DNA from: Rhizobium sp. 18055
GTDB lineage: Bacteria > Pseudomonadota > Alphaproteobacteria > Rhizobiales > Rhizobiaceae
Reading direction: 5' to 3'
Length of the DNA: 64,000 nucleotides
Assembly: GCF_902706285.1 (NCBI RefSeq)
Contig: NZ_CACSKD010000020.1
Span: 25,577 to 89,576 of the forward strand
A program made the translations under genes and the position numbers. Positions 52,994 to 62,783 of the stretch are shown here, piece after piece (positions within the stretch are counted from its first letter, which is position 1; each line of letters opens with the position of its first letter). The notes under the pieces are model-generated. The model was not told where the DNA came from. It did not search any database and worked only from the letters and a program-made list of their open reading frames with translations.

Positions 52994-54115
52994 ATGAAGA
53001 ATTTGAAAGCATTTTCACCGACAGCCGAGGGGAGAGTGGCACTCTTCGCCACCGTTGCCATGAGTATTGAATTCGCCTTTCGGAGAGTGCGGCTTTCGAG
53101 AAAGGTTCTTAGCGAAGTGATGACGGTTGCCGCAATTTTCTGCGCCACCGCGGCTAATGCCTCTCAGCTGGTTACGCCAGAGAACTACGCCCGCGCAGAG
53201 GTGGATCAATCCTTCAAAAGTATCGTGGCGGAGGTTGGTCCAAACAAGTTCCGTCACGATCGATCGCTGATGCCGCTCGATAAGCAACCTGCCGTAACGA
53301 TGAATCGTGACACTGTGTATTCCTTCGGCGTATTCTACGTACCGGCGGGTACGACGATCACCTTGCCGAAATCTGCCGACGACCGATACCAGTCGGCAAT
53401 GATCATGCAGAATGACAACTACACCGATCAGGTATTCTACGCGCCTGGCACTTTCGAGATTAAATCGGAAACCGAATTTGCCGCCGTGGTCATGCGGACC
53501 CAGATCGATCCTTCTGATCCTGGCGACATCGAGAACGTGAAAGCTCTGCAAGATGGTGTCAAAGTAAAGTGGCCAGAAGGAACAGTACCGAAAGAGTATA
53601 AGGTCGTTGAATGGGATCAGGCTAGTCTCGCGACCCTGCGCGCCGAATATCAAAAAGAAGCGGCAAAACTGCCCAATTTTAACGAAACATCCGGTGCTCG
53701 TGGAGTCATTAAACCCGAGATGCTTCGCCTCAGTGCTTCAGTAGCCTTGGGCCTTCTTCCTGCAAATGATGCCGTCTACATCTATCGGGACTATGGGTTA
53801 AGCGGCGACAAATGCTATGAAGCAACCTACGCGAAACCGGATTTCAACAAGGGCGGCTTCTTCTCATTCACGATGTATGGCTCCGACAAGTACCTGAAGA
53901 GCGATAATTCTAACCTGAACAATCGCGCTATGAAGTTCAACGACGATGGCACGGTCACGTTGCGTTATGGGCCGAAAGAGAAATGCGGCGAAGCGGCCAA
54001 CTGGTTGCCTACGCCGGGTGACAACTGGTACCTCGGTATGCGAATATACAGACCGGGCGAGGCGGTTGTCAGCGGAAAATACACGATACCCGACCCAACT
54101 CCGGTCAAACAGTAG
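52994..54115 (+). CDS. DUF1254/DUF1214 short-type exported protein (subtype C)
   Basis: 373 residues from ATG 52994. The N-terminal hydrophobic stretch is late (VMTVAAIFCATAANASQ, residues about 40-56), so export may depend on an alternative start nearer it; ATG 53118 is one. Body: VAEVGPNKFRHDRSLMPLDK, MNRDTVYSFGVFYVPAGT, GGFFSFTMYGSDKYLKSDN, ending YTIPDPTPVKQ. Shorter than subtypes A and B because the N-terminal domain is reduced. Function unknown. Confidence 0.82.
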   Translation: MKNLKAFSPTAEGRVALFATVAMSIEFAFRRVRLSRKVLSEVMTVAAIFCATAANASQLVTPENYARAEVDQSFKSIVAEVGPNKFRHDRSLMPLDKQPAVTMNRDTVYSFGVFYVPAGTTITLPKSADDRYQSAMIMQNDNYTDQVFYAPGTFEIKSETEFAAVVMRTQIDPSDPGDIENVKALQDGVKVKWPEGTVPKEYKVVEWDQASLATLRAEYQKEAAKLPNFNETSGARGVIKPEMLRLSASVALGLLPANDAVYIYRDYGLSGDKCYEATYAKPDFNKGGFFSFTMYGSDKYLKSDNSNLNNRAMKFNDDGTVTLRYGPKEKCGEAANWLPTPGDNWYLGMRIYRPGEAVVSGKYTIPDPTPVKQ

Positions 54116-54174
54116 GATGGAGACGGATTTTATCCGATCCGGTTTGAAAAAAGGGCAATTTTGACAGAAAAGTT

Positions 54175-54311
54175 TCGCGCGGCGCTCTGATATTATGAAT
54201 AGTCATGCCGTTCATCAGCTTCTCAGCGGTAAAGCCGATCATATGGCGTAGCAAATCTGCGTCCGCACTCTTCTCAACCAGCGAGCGCAGGTTCATCATA
54301 TCGTCGGTCAT
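54175..54311 (-). pseudogene. IS256-family transposase, N-terminal fragment
   Basis: From ATG 54311 the frame reads MTDDMMNLRSLVEKSADADL, then LRHMIGFTAEKLM, the N-terminus of IS256-type transposases. It leaves the family after about 35 residues. No inverted repeats were found. It marks the boundary between the DUF1254 cluster and the catabolic operon. Confidence 0.6.
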
Positions 54312-54646
54312 CGGTGGTGTCCTTCAGGTTGGTCCTAAGCAACTCGACCCTACCGGAAATAACCGATGGCTACGAAATCCAGCTACACCACTCGCTGGGA
54401 CACGATCGTGATGCAGGCTCGTGAGCGCTACAAAGCCAACTGAAGGATCAATTTTCACCTGCAGATCAGATGCCTCCGATGGTGCTTGGCGCGGCCGTGT
54501 AGTTAAGCGCAGCAACTGCGGACGTTTGAATCTTACACAATCACTTCGCCTTGAATGAGATCTGAACCGCCGACCCGCTGATCAGGCAAGCGCTTCGAAA
54601 TGTATACGTCTCAGATGCTGCCGGCTTTTCTCGAGCTCCGACATAT
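54312..54646. other. Intergenic region after the catabolic operon
   Basis: No supported gene. It lies downstream of the minus-strand operon and upstream of the transposase fragment, and contains only short unmatched frames. No clear terminator hairpin was seen. Confidence 0.4.
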
Positions 54647-55417
54647 CTACTCTGCAGTCCAGCCCCCATCGACCCTGAGCGCTGTGCCGGTGACCATCGC
54701 TGATGCGTCAGACGCCAGATAGACGACTGCAGCCATAATATCCTCAACTTCGCCGACCCTTCCAAGCTTTATCTTCTCGGATATCCACTTCACACGATCA
54801 GGATTGGAGAATGTCTGCTCGGTCAATGGTGTCCGGATGAAGGTGGGGCATATGGTGTTGACGCGAATTCCCAGCTTTCCCCATTCGATGGCCATCGACT
54901 TCGTGATCCCTTCGATGGCGTGCTTGGTGCCGCTGTAGACAGCGCGGTCGATCCCACCGACATGCGCCATCTGTGACGAAATCGTCATGAGGGAGCCGCT
55001 CATCGCCCTGCTGATGAGCCCTTTCGCCACTGCCTGAAGGAGGAAGTAAGCTCCTCGCACGTTTATCGAGAACACTGCGTCAAAGTCCCTAAAGTTCGTA
55101 TCGACAGCCGGCCCATGGATCGCAAGGCCGGCGCTGTTGACGAGGATATCGAATGGACCTTTCGACGCTATGGTTTCCGATACGCTCTCGACATTCGTGA
55201 TGTCGAGAGCGATCGCATCAGCGCTAAACCCGGCGCCGTTGATGGATTTCGCGGCCTCGTCGAGCTTCGGAGACTGGCGTGCCGCCACCGAGACAGCGGC
55301 GCCAGCTTCAGCAAGTGCCACAGCCGACGCAAACCCGATGCCGGAAGATGCTCCGACGACGAGGGCTTTCTTGCCATCAAGGCGAAACGAGGGAGTGCGT
55401 GGAAGCGACATGCTCAT
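54647..55417 (-). CDS. Short-chain dehydrogenase/reductase
   Basis: 256 residues. Classical SDR: GASSGIG at residues 22-28 (cofactor loop), NSAGLAIHG near 93, catalytic Ser in ISSQMAHVGG, and YSGTKHAIEG (Tyr-x-x-x-Lys). C-terminal VTGTALRVDGGW is standard. It oxidises or reduces a hydroxyl group on the operon substrate using NAD(P). Last gene of the operon, 26 bases after the HisD-like gene. Confidence 0.92.
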   Translation of the reverse strand: MSMSLPRTPSFRLDGKKALVVGASSGIGFASAVALAEAGAAVSVAARQSPKLDEAAKSINGAGFSADAIALDITNVESVSETIASKGPFDILVNSAGLAIHGPAVDTNFRDFDAVFSINVRGAYFLLQAVAKGLISRAMSGSLMTISSQMAHVGGIDRAVYSGTKHAIEGITKSMAIEWGKLGIRVNTICPTFIRTPLTEQTFSNPDRVKWISEKIKLGRVGEVEDIMAAVVYLASDASAMVTGTALRVDGGWTAE

Positions 55418-55443
55418 GAGGATGACTTTCGAAATTTCGCCCG

Positions 55444-56754
55444 TTACTCTGCAGCGGCGCCGTAAGGTACGTTACGGCCACCATAGCGGCGGACGCGAAC
55501 ATTTGCCTGCTCTGCATGGCCAACAAATCCTTCGAGCATGCAGAGACGAGAGCAATAAGCCCCGATTTCAGCGGCAGCCTGATCCGTTACTACCTTTTGG
55601 TACGAGTGCGTCTTCAGAAACTTCCCGACCCACAGACCACCCGTATAGCGACCCGCTTTCTTCGTGGGAAGCGTATGGTTGGTGCCGATGACCTTGTCGC
55701 CGTTGGCAACATTCGTGCGCGGCCCGAGAAACAGGGCGCCGTAAGAATGCATGTTCTCAAGGAACCAGTCGTCCCGATCAGTCATGATTTGCACGTGCTC
55801 GGAGGCGATGTCGTTTGCGACGTCGAGCATCTCTTCATAAGTATCGCAGACGATGATCTCACCATAGTCACGCCAGGATGCGTAGGCACTCTCTGCTGTC
55901 GGGAGGATGGTGAGGATGCGAGCGATTTCGGCTTCCGTCTCACGGGCGAGCTTCTCGGAAGTGGTAACGAGAACAGACGGAGAGTTGTAGCCGTGTTCAG
56001 CTTGCCCTAGCAGATCGGTGGCAACCATTTCTGCATCGACTGTTTCATCGGCGATGACCATCGTCTCAGTCGGGCCGGCAAACAGGTCAATGCCCACCCG
56101 GCCGTAGAGCTGGCGCTTGGCTTCCGCGACAAAAGCGTTGCCGGGTCCCACAAGCATGTCGACCGGCTTGATGGTCTCAGTTCCGATCGCCATCGCTCCG
56201 ATAGCCTGCATCCCACCCAGAACGTAGATCTCGTGCGCTCCGCCCTTGTGCATGGCGGCAATGATTGCTGGATGAGGCTTGCCCTTCTGCGCCGGCGCTG
56301 CAGCAACGATGCGAGGTACGCCCGCCACCGAAGCTGTCAGAACGGACATGTGTGCCGAGGCTACCATCGGGAACTTGCCGCCCGGTACGTAGCAGCCGAC
56401 GGATTGGACCGGGATATTGCGGTGGCCGAGAATGACACCAGGATAGGTTTCGACCTCGACGTCCTTCATCGAGTCTCTCTGGATTTGCGCGAACTTCCGA
56501 ATCTGGGCCTGTGCGAACTCGATGTCGGCCATGTCCCGAGCCGACACTTTATTGATGGCAGCCTCGATTTCGGACTGGGAGAGCAAGAAAGAGGGAGGAG
56601 AGAATTTGTCGAATTTCTCGGAAAGCTCCCGAACGGCCGTGTCGCCACGGGTTTCGATGTCTTTCAACGTCGCTTCGACGACTGCTCGGACCTTAGCGTC
56701 GTCCTCTGCCCGGTCGGCGGCTGGCTTTCCAGCTTTGCGATGGCGGATAGTCAT
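55444..56754 (-). CDS. Histidinol-dehydrogenase-like enzyme (HpsN/HisD family)
   Basis: 436 residues from ATG 56754. HisD-family catalytic blocks are kept: LLGQAEHGYNS (Gln-x-x-His metal ligands), ASEHVQIMT (Glu-His), NGDKVIGTNHTLPTKKAGRY and GFVGHAEQA. Location in a catabolic operon with sugar transport, away from any his genes, argues against histidine synthesis. Relatives oxidise other alcohols to acids, for example HpsN acting on sulfopropanediol. The substrate here is unknown. Confidence 0.85.
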   Translation of the reverse strand: MTIRHRKAGKPAADRAEDDAKVRAVVEATLKDIETRGDTAVRELSEKFDKFSPPSFLLSQSEIEAAINKVSARDMADIEFAQAQIRKFAQIQRDSMKDVEVETYPGVILGHRNIPVQSVGCYVPGGKFPMVASAHMSVLTASVAGVPRIVAAAPAQKGKPHPAIIAAMHKGGAHEIYVLGGMQAIGAMAIGTETIKPVDMLVGPGNAFVAEAKRQLYGRVGIDLFAGPTETMVIADETVDAEMVATDLLGQAEHGYNSPSVLVTTSEKLARETEAEIARILTILPTAESAYASWRDYGEIIVCDTYEEMLDVANDIASEHVQIMTDRDDWFLENMHSYGALFLGPRTNVANGDKVIGTNHTLPTKKAGRYTGGLWVGKFLKTHSYQKVVTDQAAAEIGAYCSRLCMLEGFVGHAEQANVRVRRYGGRNVPYGAAAE

Positions 56755-56921
56755 GAGGCAATCTCCTGCAAATTCCGGACGCACCTGACCGCGCCCATAC
56801 GATGTGGGGTTCTTTTGATGTAAGTTTGGCCCGGAGGCAGTGTTTCAGATTTCGGAATGACGCTTAGTTTGGGCAATCTACCCGAACGATCACGCAGTCC
56901 TCTTCCCTTTCAGGGATTTGG

Positions 56922-57791
56922 CTAAATCTCGGCGAGGCGTTGTGGAACGCCTGGCACCTTGACCTGAACAGAGAACAGTCCGCCTGCCAGCGGCGCCGCC
57001 TCGAGCTCATCTTCAGTGTGCATGACACGAAGGGTCGTAGCAAAAAGGGTTCGCCCATCCTTGCCACCCAGCGTCACGCAGGTAGGGCCCTTGGTGGGGA
57101 GGCGGACGGTTTCCTGAAGAACACCTTCCGAACTGACCCGAACCAGGCAACCACCCCAAACGCGAGCATTCCAATAGGAGCCCTCGGCGTCGACCACCGC
57201 GCCGTCCGGAAGACCGTCTGCGATTTCAGCCGGAGCTAGAGGAGAAAGCTCCTCAAGAGCTGCCCAAGCTGTAGTGCCGACCATAAAGCGGCGAACCGTT
57301 CCCTCTGGCGTATCGGCGAAGTACATAATGTCGCCAGACGGAGAGAATGCAATACCGTTGCTGATTGTGATTCCTGACAGAATTTTTGTGACCGTTCCGT
57401 CCGGCGCGCATCTGTAGACTGCAGCAACAGGCTTGCGATCCCGCTCGTCGAATGTCCCGAACACCACGCCACCAAAGGGATCCACGGCGGCATCGTTGAC
57501 GCGAGTCTGAGGAAGATCCGCCTCGATGACCGAGATTGTATTGAACGTTCGGAAGTTCGCATCACAGGTCACGATCCGCGATGCCAGCCCTACCACGAAC
57601 CCCGCAGTCTCGCGGGGCAGGACGAACCCTGCCCTTTCCGGAAGCGGGAAGACCGACACTGCGCCATCGCTTCCCAGCCTGTAAATGCGGCTTTCAACGA
57701 TGTCAGTCCAATAGACAGACCCGTCACGAGGATCCCAAACACAACCCTCGCCCAGGGTATTCTTGCAATCGACGACGCAGGTGGCTTCCAT
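56922..57791 (-). CDS. SMP-30/gluconolactonase-family lactonase
   Basis: 289 residues. SMP-30 beta-propeller: CKNTLGEGCVWDPRDGSVYW (metal Glu), RVNDAAVDPFGGVVFGTFDE (Asn-Asp), ISNGIAFSPSGDIMYFADTP and DGLPDGAVVDAEGSYWNARV. It hydrolyses aldono- or related lactones made by an oxidoreductase, plausibly the Gfo/Idh enzyme of this operon. The gap to the next gene downstream is 167 bases. Confidence 0.9.
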   Translation of the reverse strand: MEATCVVDCKNTLGEGCVWDPRDGSVYWTDIVESRIYRLGSDGAVSVFPLPERAGFVLPRETAGFVVGLASRIVTCDANFRTFNTISVIEADLPQTRVNDAAVDPFGGVVFGTFDERDRKPVAAVYRCAPDGTVTKILSGITISNGIAFSPSGDIMYFADTPEGTVRRFMVGTTAWAALEELSPLAPAEIADGLPDGAVVDAEGSYWNARVWGGCLVRVSSEGVLQETVRLPTKGPTCVTLGGKDGRTLFATTLRVMHTEDELEAAPLAGGLFSVQVKVPGVPQRLAEI

Positions 57792-57793
57792 GG

Positions 57794-58708
57794 TCAGCTC
57801 CTTGCAGATGACGACATGCCGATCGAAGCGAGGTACTCAAAGCTCTCGCGGGCATTGCTCAAGGGAGACGCGTCACCGGTCGGATCGACGTCCTGCTCGA
57901 CGACAGCCATTCCCCGGTAGTCGATGGCAGAAAGTGCATCACGCACCTTTACGAAGTCGACGACCCCCTTGCCGAGCGGGCAGAAGATTCCGCGTGCGAT
58001 CGCGTCGAAGAAACCGGTTCCGTCGGCAATGCAAGCCGCGTAGACTTTTTTATCGATATTCTTGAGGTGCATATGGCCGATGCGGCTTCCATACCGACGG
58101 ATCAAAGCAATCGGGTCGATCCCCGCATAGGCCGAGTGACCTGTGTCGATGCAAAGGCCGACCAAATCTTCCGGCAGGTCTGCCATCGCGCTATCAAGCT
58201 CGTCTTCGTACTCGATATAGCATCCTGCATGAGCATGCAGGTAAGACTTCACGCCATATTCATTCTTGGCGATCTTCGCCAATTCGATAATTCGGCTGAT
58301 CATCGCCTTCCAGTCTTCCGACGACAGACGTGGAGCATCCTTGGAGCGACCGGCAAAGCGGCCACGCTCATCTGAAACACAGTCGATGATCACGAGCCGC
58401 GGCGCTTGGAGGTCTCTGAGGATCGCACACGTCCGCTTCGTCTTGTCGACGACACCCGCAAACGCTCTCGGGTCCGTCAGCGGGTCGAACAAGCCGCCGG
58501 CCGAAAGACTGAGGCTCCTTTTTGCCAGCTCGTCCTTAAGTTTAGAGGGATCGGTCGGGAAAAATCCGACCGGACCCAGATCGATGGCAGAGAAACCCGC
58601 CGCTGTTGCCTCATCCAGCACCCTTGACCAAGCTGGGTTTTCCGGACGATCGGCAAAATCGACGCCCCAGGAGCAAGGCGCATTCGCAAGTTTATAGCAA
58701 GCGCTCAT
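57794..58708 (-). CDS. Sugar isomerase/epimerase-like TIM-barrel protein
   Basis: 304 residues of the xylose-isomerase-like (AP endonuclease 2) fold, close to IolE-type proteins. N-terminal LANAPCSWGVDFADRPENP, then AGFSAIDLGPVGFFP. Likely metal ligands lie in AHAGCYIEYEDE, CIDTGHSAYAG, IGHMHLKNID and AVVEQDVDP. It isomerises, epimerises or dehydrates a keto-sugar. Its start overlaps the Gfo/Idh stop by one base. Confidence 0.88.
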   Translation of the reverse strand: MSACYKLANAPCSWGVDFADRPENPAWSRVLDEATAAGFSAIDLGPVGFFPTDPSKLKDELAKRSLSLSAGGLFDPLTDPRAFAGVVDKTKRTCAILRDLQAPRLVIIDCVSDERGRFAGRSKDAPRLSSEDWKAMISRIIELAKIAKNEYGVKSYLHAHAGCYIEYEDELDSAMADLPEDLVGLCIDTGHSAYAGIDPIALIRRYGSRIGHMHLKNIDKKVYAACIADGTGFFDAIARGIFCPLGKGVVDFVKVRDALSAIDYRGMAVVEQDVDPTGDASPLSNARESFEYLASIGMSSSARS

Positions 58709-59841
58709 CAGACGATCTCCTCCGTCTTCACCCAGCGACCTTCGTCGGCGGATACCAGTACCGCTTCGACCACGCGGTCAACGATGTAGCCAAATTCGAA
58801 GTCTGCGGCCCACCTCTTGCCCGTTGCGACAGATTCGATCAGGCGACGGGCCTCGATGATCTTGAGGTCGTTGTAGCCAAGCGGATTTCCCTGAAGTCCG
58901 AAAAAGGCGGCATAGTCAGGGTGCTGCGGTGCGACCAGAACGCGTTTGTAACCGCGCTCTGCCGGATTGTCCGTCTGTCGATAGAAATTCAGTTCGTTCA
59001 TGCGTTCCTGGTCGAAGAACAGCGCGCCTTTGGTGCCCTGGATTTCATAGGACAGGTATAGCTTGCGACCGGTTCCGATGCGGCTGGCCTCGAGATAGCC
59101 GGAGGCTCCGTTCTTGAAGCGGCAGATGAAGTGCGCCAGGTCGTCGTTTTCGACGGTGCGCTCGACGCCCTTGTGATCCTTACGCTTGGCATGAAGAACC
59201 TGCCGCGCGCCACTGACTTCGGAAACCTCCCCGACGAGGTAGTGTGCCAGGCTGAGGACATGGCTGGCCATGTCTCCGAGCGCCCCTGCTCGACCTGCTG
59301 CCTTGGCGTCCGTGCGCCAAGTAAAAGGGAAGGTTTCATCGACCATGTAATCGTTGTCGAACGTGCCCCTGAAGTGGAAGATCTCGCCGAGATCCCCGTT
59401 CTCGATGAGCTGTTTCGCATAGGCCTGGATCGGGCTGCAGAGATAGTTGAAGCCCACTAGGGTGACAACGCCAGCCTCTTTGGCAGCCTCGTGCATCGCG
59501 CGGGCCTCAGCGGCGGTGTTTGCCATTGGCTTTTCACAGTAGACATGCTTGCCGGCGGCGATGGCAGCCAATGCGATCTCAGGATGAACGTCGTTCGGGG
59601 TAGTGATGTCGATGACATCGACGTTCGGATCGTTGATGATGCTCAACCAGTCGCTCGTGTGCCGCTCGACGCCGAACCGGTCGGCAAACTCTTTTGCGGC
59701 CGCCTCGTTCACATCGGCAACCGCAACAATCTTGAGGGTTGCAGGATCGGTCCCGAATATGCGCGTGGCATTTTCGAAGGCGGCTGCGTGTGCTCGTCCC
59801 ATCCAGCCTGCACCGATAAGCCCGATTTTAATAATGCTCAC
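58708..59841 (-). CDS. Gfo/Idh/MocA-family oxidoreductase
   Basis: 377 residues. N-terminal Rossmann fold GLIGAGWMGRAHAAAF, then VYCEKPMANTAAEA with the EKP motif. The C-terminal substrate domain includes GDMASHVLSLAHYLVGEV. Members oxidise sugars, inositols or their derivatives with NAD(P). It stands between transporter and isomerase genes, where the first catabolic oxidation is often encoded. Confidence 0.92.
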   Translation of the reverse strand: MSIIKIGLIGAGWMGRAHAAAFENATRIFGTDPATLKIVAVADVNEAAAKEFADRFGVERHTSDWLSIINDPNVDVIDITTPNDVHPEIALAAIAAGKHVYCEKPMANTAAEARAMHEAAKEAGVVTLVGFNYLCSPIQAYAKQLIENGDLGEIFHFRGTFDNDYMVDETFPFTWRTDAKAAGRAGALGDMASHVLSLAHYLVGEVSEVSGARQVLHAKRKDHKGVERTVENDDLAHFICRFKNGASGYLEASRIGTGRKLYLSYEIQGTKGALFFDQERMNELNFYRQTDNPAERGYKRVLVAPQHPDYAAFFGLQGNPLGYNDLKIIEARRLIESVATGKRWAADFEFGYIVDRVVEAVLVSADEGRWVKTEEIV

Positions 59842-59859
59842 TGTATCTCTCCTTGAATA

Positions 59860-60663
59860 TTAGATTGTTCCGCCAAGCTCTTCCGACAGGCTCTGCAGTT
59901 CCTTGCCGCCAGCCATCAGGTTCTGAAGCGCGTCGATCGCGATTTCGTCCTTGCGGTACATGCCGAGCGTCTTGCCGCGATTGAGTACCGTGAACCGGTT
60001 GCCGACAGCATAAGCGTGCCGGACGTTATGGGTGATGAAGATCACGCCCAGTCCCCTTGACCGGACGGCATCGATGTATTTCAGGACCATCGAGGTCTGG
60101 GCGACACCGAGCGCTGAGGTCGGCTCGTCAAGAATGAGCACCTTGGCACCAAAATAGACAGCTCTGGCAATGGCAACGCACTGACGCTCGCCACCCGAAA
60201 GCGTGCCGACAGCCTGGTTCGGATCGCGCACGTCAATACCGATCTTGCGCATCTCCTCATGGGTGACCTCGTCGGCAAACTTACGGTCGAACCATGAAAG
60301 TGGACCGATGCGCTTGACGGGTTCTCGACCCATGAAAAAGTTTCGGCTCACAGACATAAGGGGGATCATGGCGAGATCCTGATAGACGGTGGCAATGCCT
60401 GCATCGAGGGCGTCGCGAGGACTGCCGAACTCGACCGGTTTGCCGTCAACGAGGAATTCGCCAGATGTGGGCTTGTGAACGCCTGACAAGGTTTTGATCA
60501 AAGTCGATTTGCCTGCGCCATTGTCACCAAGGAGGCAGAGAACCTCACCGGAGCCGACGCTGAGGGAAACTCCGTTGAGAGCGATGACCGCACCGAAATG
60601 CTTCACCACATTCCTGATTTCAATGAATGAAGTTTCAGAGTTGTTGTTTTGACGTTGTAACAT
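59860..60663 (-). CDS. ABC sugar transporter, ATP-binding protein
   Basis: 267 residues from ATG 60663 (AGGAGATAT upstream). One ATPase domain: Walker A GDNGAGKSTLIK, Q-loop VYQDLAMIP, signature LSGGERQCVA, Walker B VLILDEPTSALG, ITHN switch His. It is half the length of two-domain RbsA-type proteins, matching the FrcA-type single-domain class. It powers import with the permease and binding protein encoded upstream. Confidence 0.94.
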   Translation of the reverse strand: MLQRQNNNSETSFIEIRNVVKHFGAVIALNGVSLSVGSGEVLCLLGDNGAGKSTLIKTLSGVHKPTSGEFLVDGKPVEFGSPRDALDAGIATVYQDLAMIPLMSVSRNFFMGREPVKRIGPLSWFDRKFADEVTHEEMRKIGIDVRDPNQAVGTLSGGERQCVAIARAVYFGAKVLILDEPTSALGVAQTSMVLKYIDAVRSRGLGVIFITHNVRHAYAVGNRFTVLNRGKTLGMYRKDEIAIDALQNLMAGGKELQSLSEELGGTI

Positions 60664-60674
60664 TGGATATCTCC

Positions 60675-61790
60675 TCAACGTTCGCCGGTGACGCGTTTGC
60701 GAATGATGTTGTTGAAGAGGACCGCCAGTAGGAGCATGCCGCCAAGGAAGACCTGATACCAGTCTTGATCGATCTGTGTGTAAGTCAGGCCGATTAGCAC
60801 CATCCCGAAGATGATCGATCCGAAGAACGCTCCGATCGCCGAGCCATAGCCGCCGGTCAGAAGGCAGCCGCCAATGACGGCTGCGATGATGGCCTCGAAT
60901 TCCTTCTGGAAGCCTCGGCGGGCATCCGTCGACCCGGCGTCGAGCACCGTGAGGATGGCGACCAAAGCTGCAGCACAGGCTGTCAGAATGAAGAGGATGG
61001 TTTTGACGCGAGCCACCGGGACGCCGGAATTGCGGGCAGCATTGGCGTCACCACCAGATGCAAAAATCCAATTGCCGAAGCCCGTACGGATGAGGAGGTA
61101 GGTTGCGACCAACGCGATCAGCACAAACCAGATGACCGCGACCGGAACACCTGTGACCGTCGGACTTCCATTCGGGAACTTTGCGATCATGTCGTGATCT
61201 GCAAGATACTGAAAGAGGCCTGTGAACGCATTGCCGGAAAACATCGGCGACAGCGGGCTGTTCGCTACCGCATCCTTGATGCCACGCATCTGTGTTGCGC
61301 CGCCTGTTGCCCACTTCAGGCCGACCAGCGACAGACCGCGCAGCATGAACATGAACGCGAGCGTCACGATGAAAGACGGCAGCCCTGTTCGCAGCACGAT
61401 CTGCGCATTAACGATGCCCAGAAGTGCCGCTACGGCAAGCGTGAGAAGGATCGCGACGCTCAAGGGCATGCCCCAGACAACGATCGCCGTGCCGAAGATC
61501 ATGCCGCTAAAGGCAATCGCCGAGCCGATGGAAAGATCAAATTCACCGCCGATCATCAGGAGAGCCGCGGCAATTGCCAGGATACCGAGTTGTGCGGCCG
61601 GTGCCATGAAATTCATCACACCCGCCATCGTGAACATCTGCGGGCTCGCGGTCGTGAGGAAAAAGACGAAAACAAAGATCAGACCTGCAATCGCGCCAAG
61701 CTCCGGTCTTCTGATGAGCGAGGCTGCCAGCGACACGCGGTTCAGACGTTCGTCGTTCGCACCATCTGGTGCCTTGGTTATATCAACCAT
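60675..61790 (-). CDS. ABC sugar transporter, permease
   Basis: 371 residues from ATG 61790 (GGGAGAG upstream). About ten membrane helices, with IGGEFDLSIGSAIAFSGMIF and the cytoplasmic coupling stretch GGDANAARNSGVPVARVKT typical of RbsC/FrcC-type permeases. A single permease gene implies a homodimer. Confidence 0.94.
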   Translation of the reverse strand: MVDITKAPDGANDERLNRVSLAASLIRRPELGAIAGLIFVFVFFLTTASPQMFTMAGVMNFMAPAAQLGILAIAAALLMIGGEFDLSIGSAIAFSGMIFGTAIVVWGMPLSVAILLTLAVAALLGIVNAQIVLRTGLPSFIVTLAFMFMLRGLSLVGLKWATGGATQMRGIKDAVANSPLSPMFSGNAFTGLFQYLADHDMIAKFPNGSPTVTGVPVAVIWFVLIALVATYLLIRTGFGNWIFASGGDANAARNSGVPVARVKTILFILTACAAALVAILTVLDAGSTDARRGFQKEFEAIIAAVIGGCLLTGGYGSAIGAFFGSIIFGMVLIGLTYTQIDQDWYQVFLGGMLLLAVLFNNIIRKRVTGER

Positions 61791-61847
61791 TTTACTCTCC
61801 CGATCAGGCATGGACCGCTCCAACACCGCCCATGCCCTCTCTCATGC

Positions 61848-62783
61848 TTATCGGATTGACTTCTTGGAAAGCTCCAGAACCTTTGGTGCTTCCTTGGCGG
61901 TGATGAAATTCGGGCCACTTTCGATCAGGCTGTTGGCGGGCAACAGTCCGGAGCGGATGTAGTTGGTCAGGAAGACGACGCCGAGGTAGCTTTGAAGGTA
62001 AGGCTGGGCTTCAGCCGCAAACACTGCTTTACCGTCGATGATGTCCTGCAGAAAGCCGGGCGAAAGATCAAAGGAAACGACCTTGACTTTGGTATTGCCC
62101 GTCGACTGGGCGGCATCAACTGCAGGCTCGCCTGCCTGACCGGCGCTGAGTGCAACGATCGTATCAATCTGCGGATCGCTGGCAAGTGCTGCCGTGACCT
62201 TCGACTTCACTTCCTGGTAGTCGTTGGTCGTCGGCAGAACCGCGACTGGTCCTCCAAAGCCGTCGGAGACGCCACGGCAACGATCATCGAGGGCGGTGTT
62301 GCCAACTTCGTGATTGATGCATATCGCCTTCTTCTGGCCCATTTCCTTCAGCTTCTCGCCGACCCGCTTACCAGCCGGATATTCGTCCTGTCCGATGTGG
62401 ATCAAAGTGCCGAAGCTCTTGGCAACGCCGACGCCGGAGTTGACCGAAATGACCGGGATGCCGGACGCAGTCGCGCTCTTGATCGCATCCTTGAGCGCGT
62501 CAGCGTCAGGGATGGTGACGATAATACCATCCGGCTTTTGGTTGACCGCCGACGTGATGAGCTGGGACATACGGACCATGTCGAAGGTTTCAGGCGCGAC
62601 GTAGTCGAACTTGACGCCCATCTGCTTGGCTGCGTTTTCGCCGCCATTCTTGACGATGTTCCAGTAAGGATCATCCGCCAAGCCGTGTGAGATCATGATG
62701 ATTCGCTCTTCAGCGAAGCTGCTTGTCGCGACACCAACAAGCGCGGCTCCCGCGATCAATGCCAGTTTGATGTACTTATTCAT
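61848..62783 (-). CDS. ABC sugar transporter, periplasmic binding protein
   Basis: 311 residues from ATG 62783 (GGAGGAGAG upstream). Signal peptide ending ATSSFAEE. Type-1 sugar-binding fold with MISHGLADDPYWNIVKNGGENA, PDGIIVTIPDADALKDAIKS and GIPVISVNSGVG, as in ribose/fructose/inositol binders. It defines the operon specificity, which cannot be predicted here. Confidence 0.93.
   Translation of the reverse strand: MNKYIKLALIAGAALVGVATSSFAEERIIMISHGLADDPYWNIVKNGGENAAKQMGVKFDYVAPETFDMVRMSQLITSAVNQKPDGIIVTIPDADALKDAIKSATASGIPVISVNSGVGVAKSFGTLIHIGQDEYPAGKRVGEKLKEMGQKKAICINHEVGNTALDDRCRGVSDGFGGPVAVLPTTNDYQEVKSKVTAALASDPQIDTIVALSAGQAGEPAVDAAQSTGNTKVKVVSFDLSPGFLQDIIDGKAVFAAEAQPYLQSYLGVVFLTNYIRSGLLPANSLIESGPNFITAKEAPKVLELSKKSIR

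Noticed and set aside
55444..56754. Calling the HisD-like gene histidine biosynthetic hisD
   Set aside because: It is embedded in a catabolic operon on a plasmid with no other his genes, and family members with other substrates are known.
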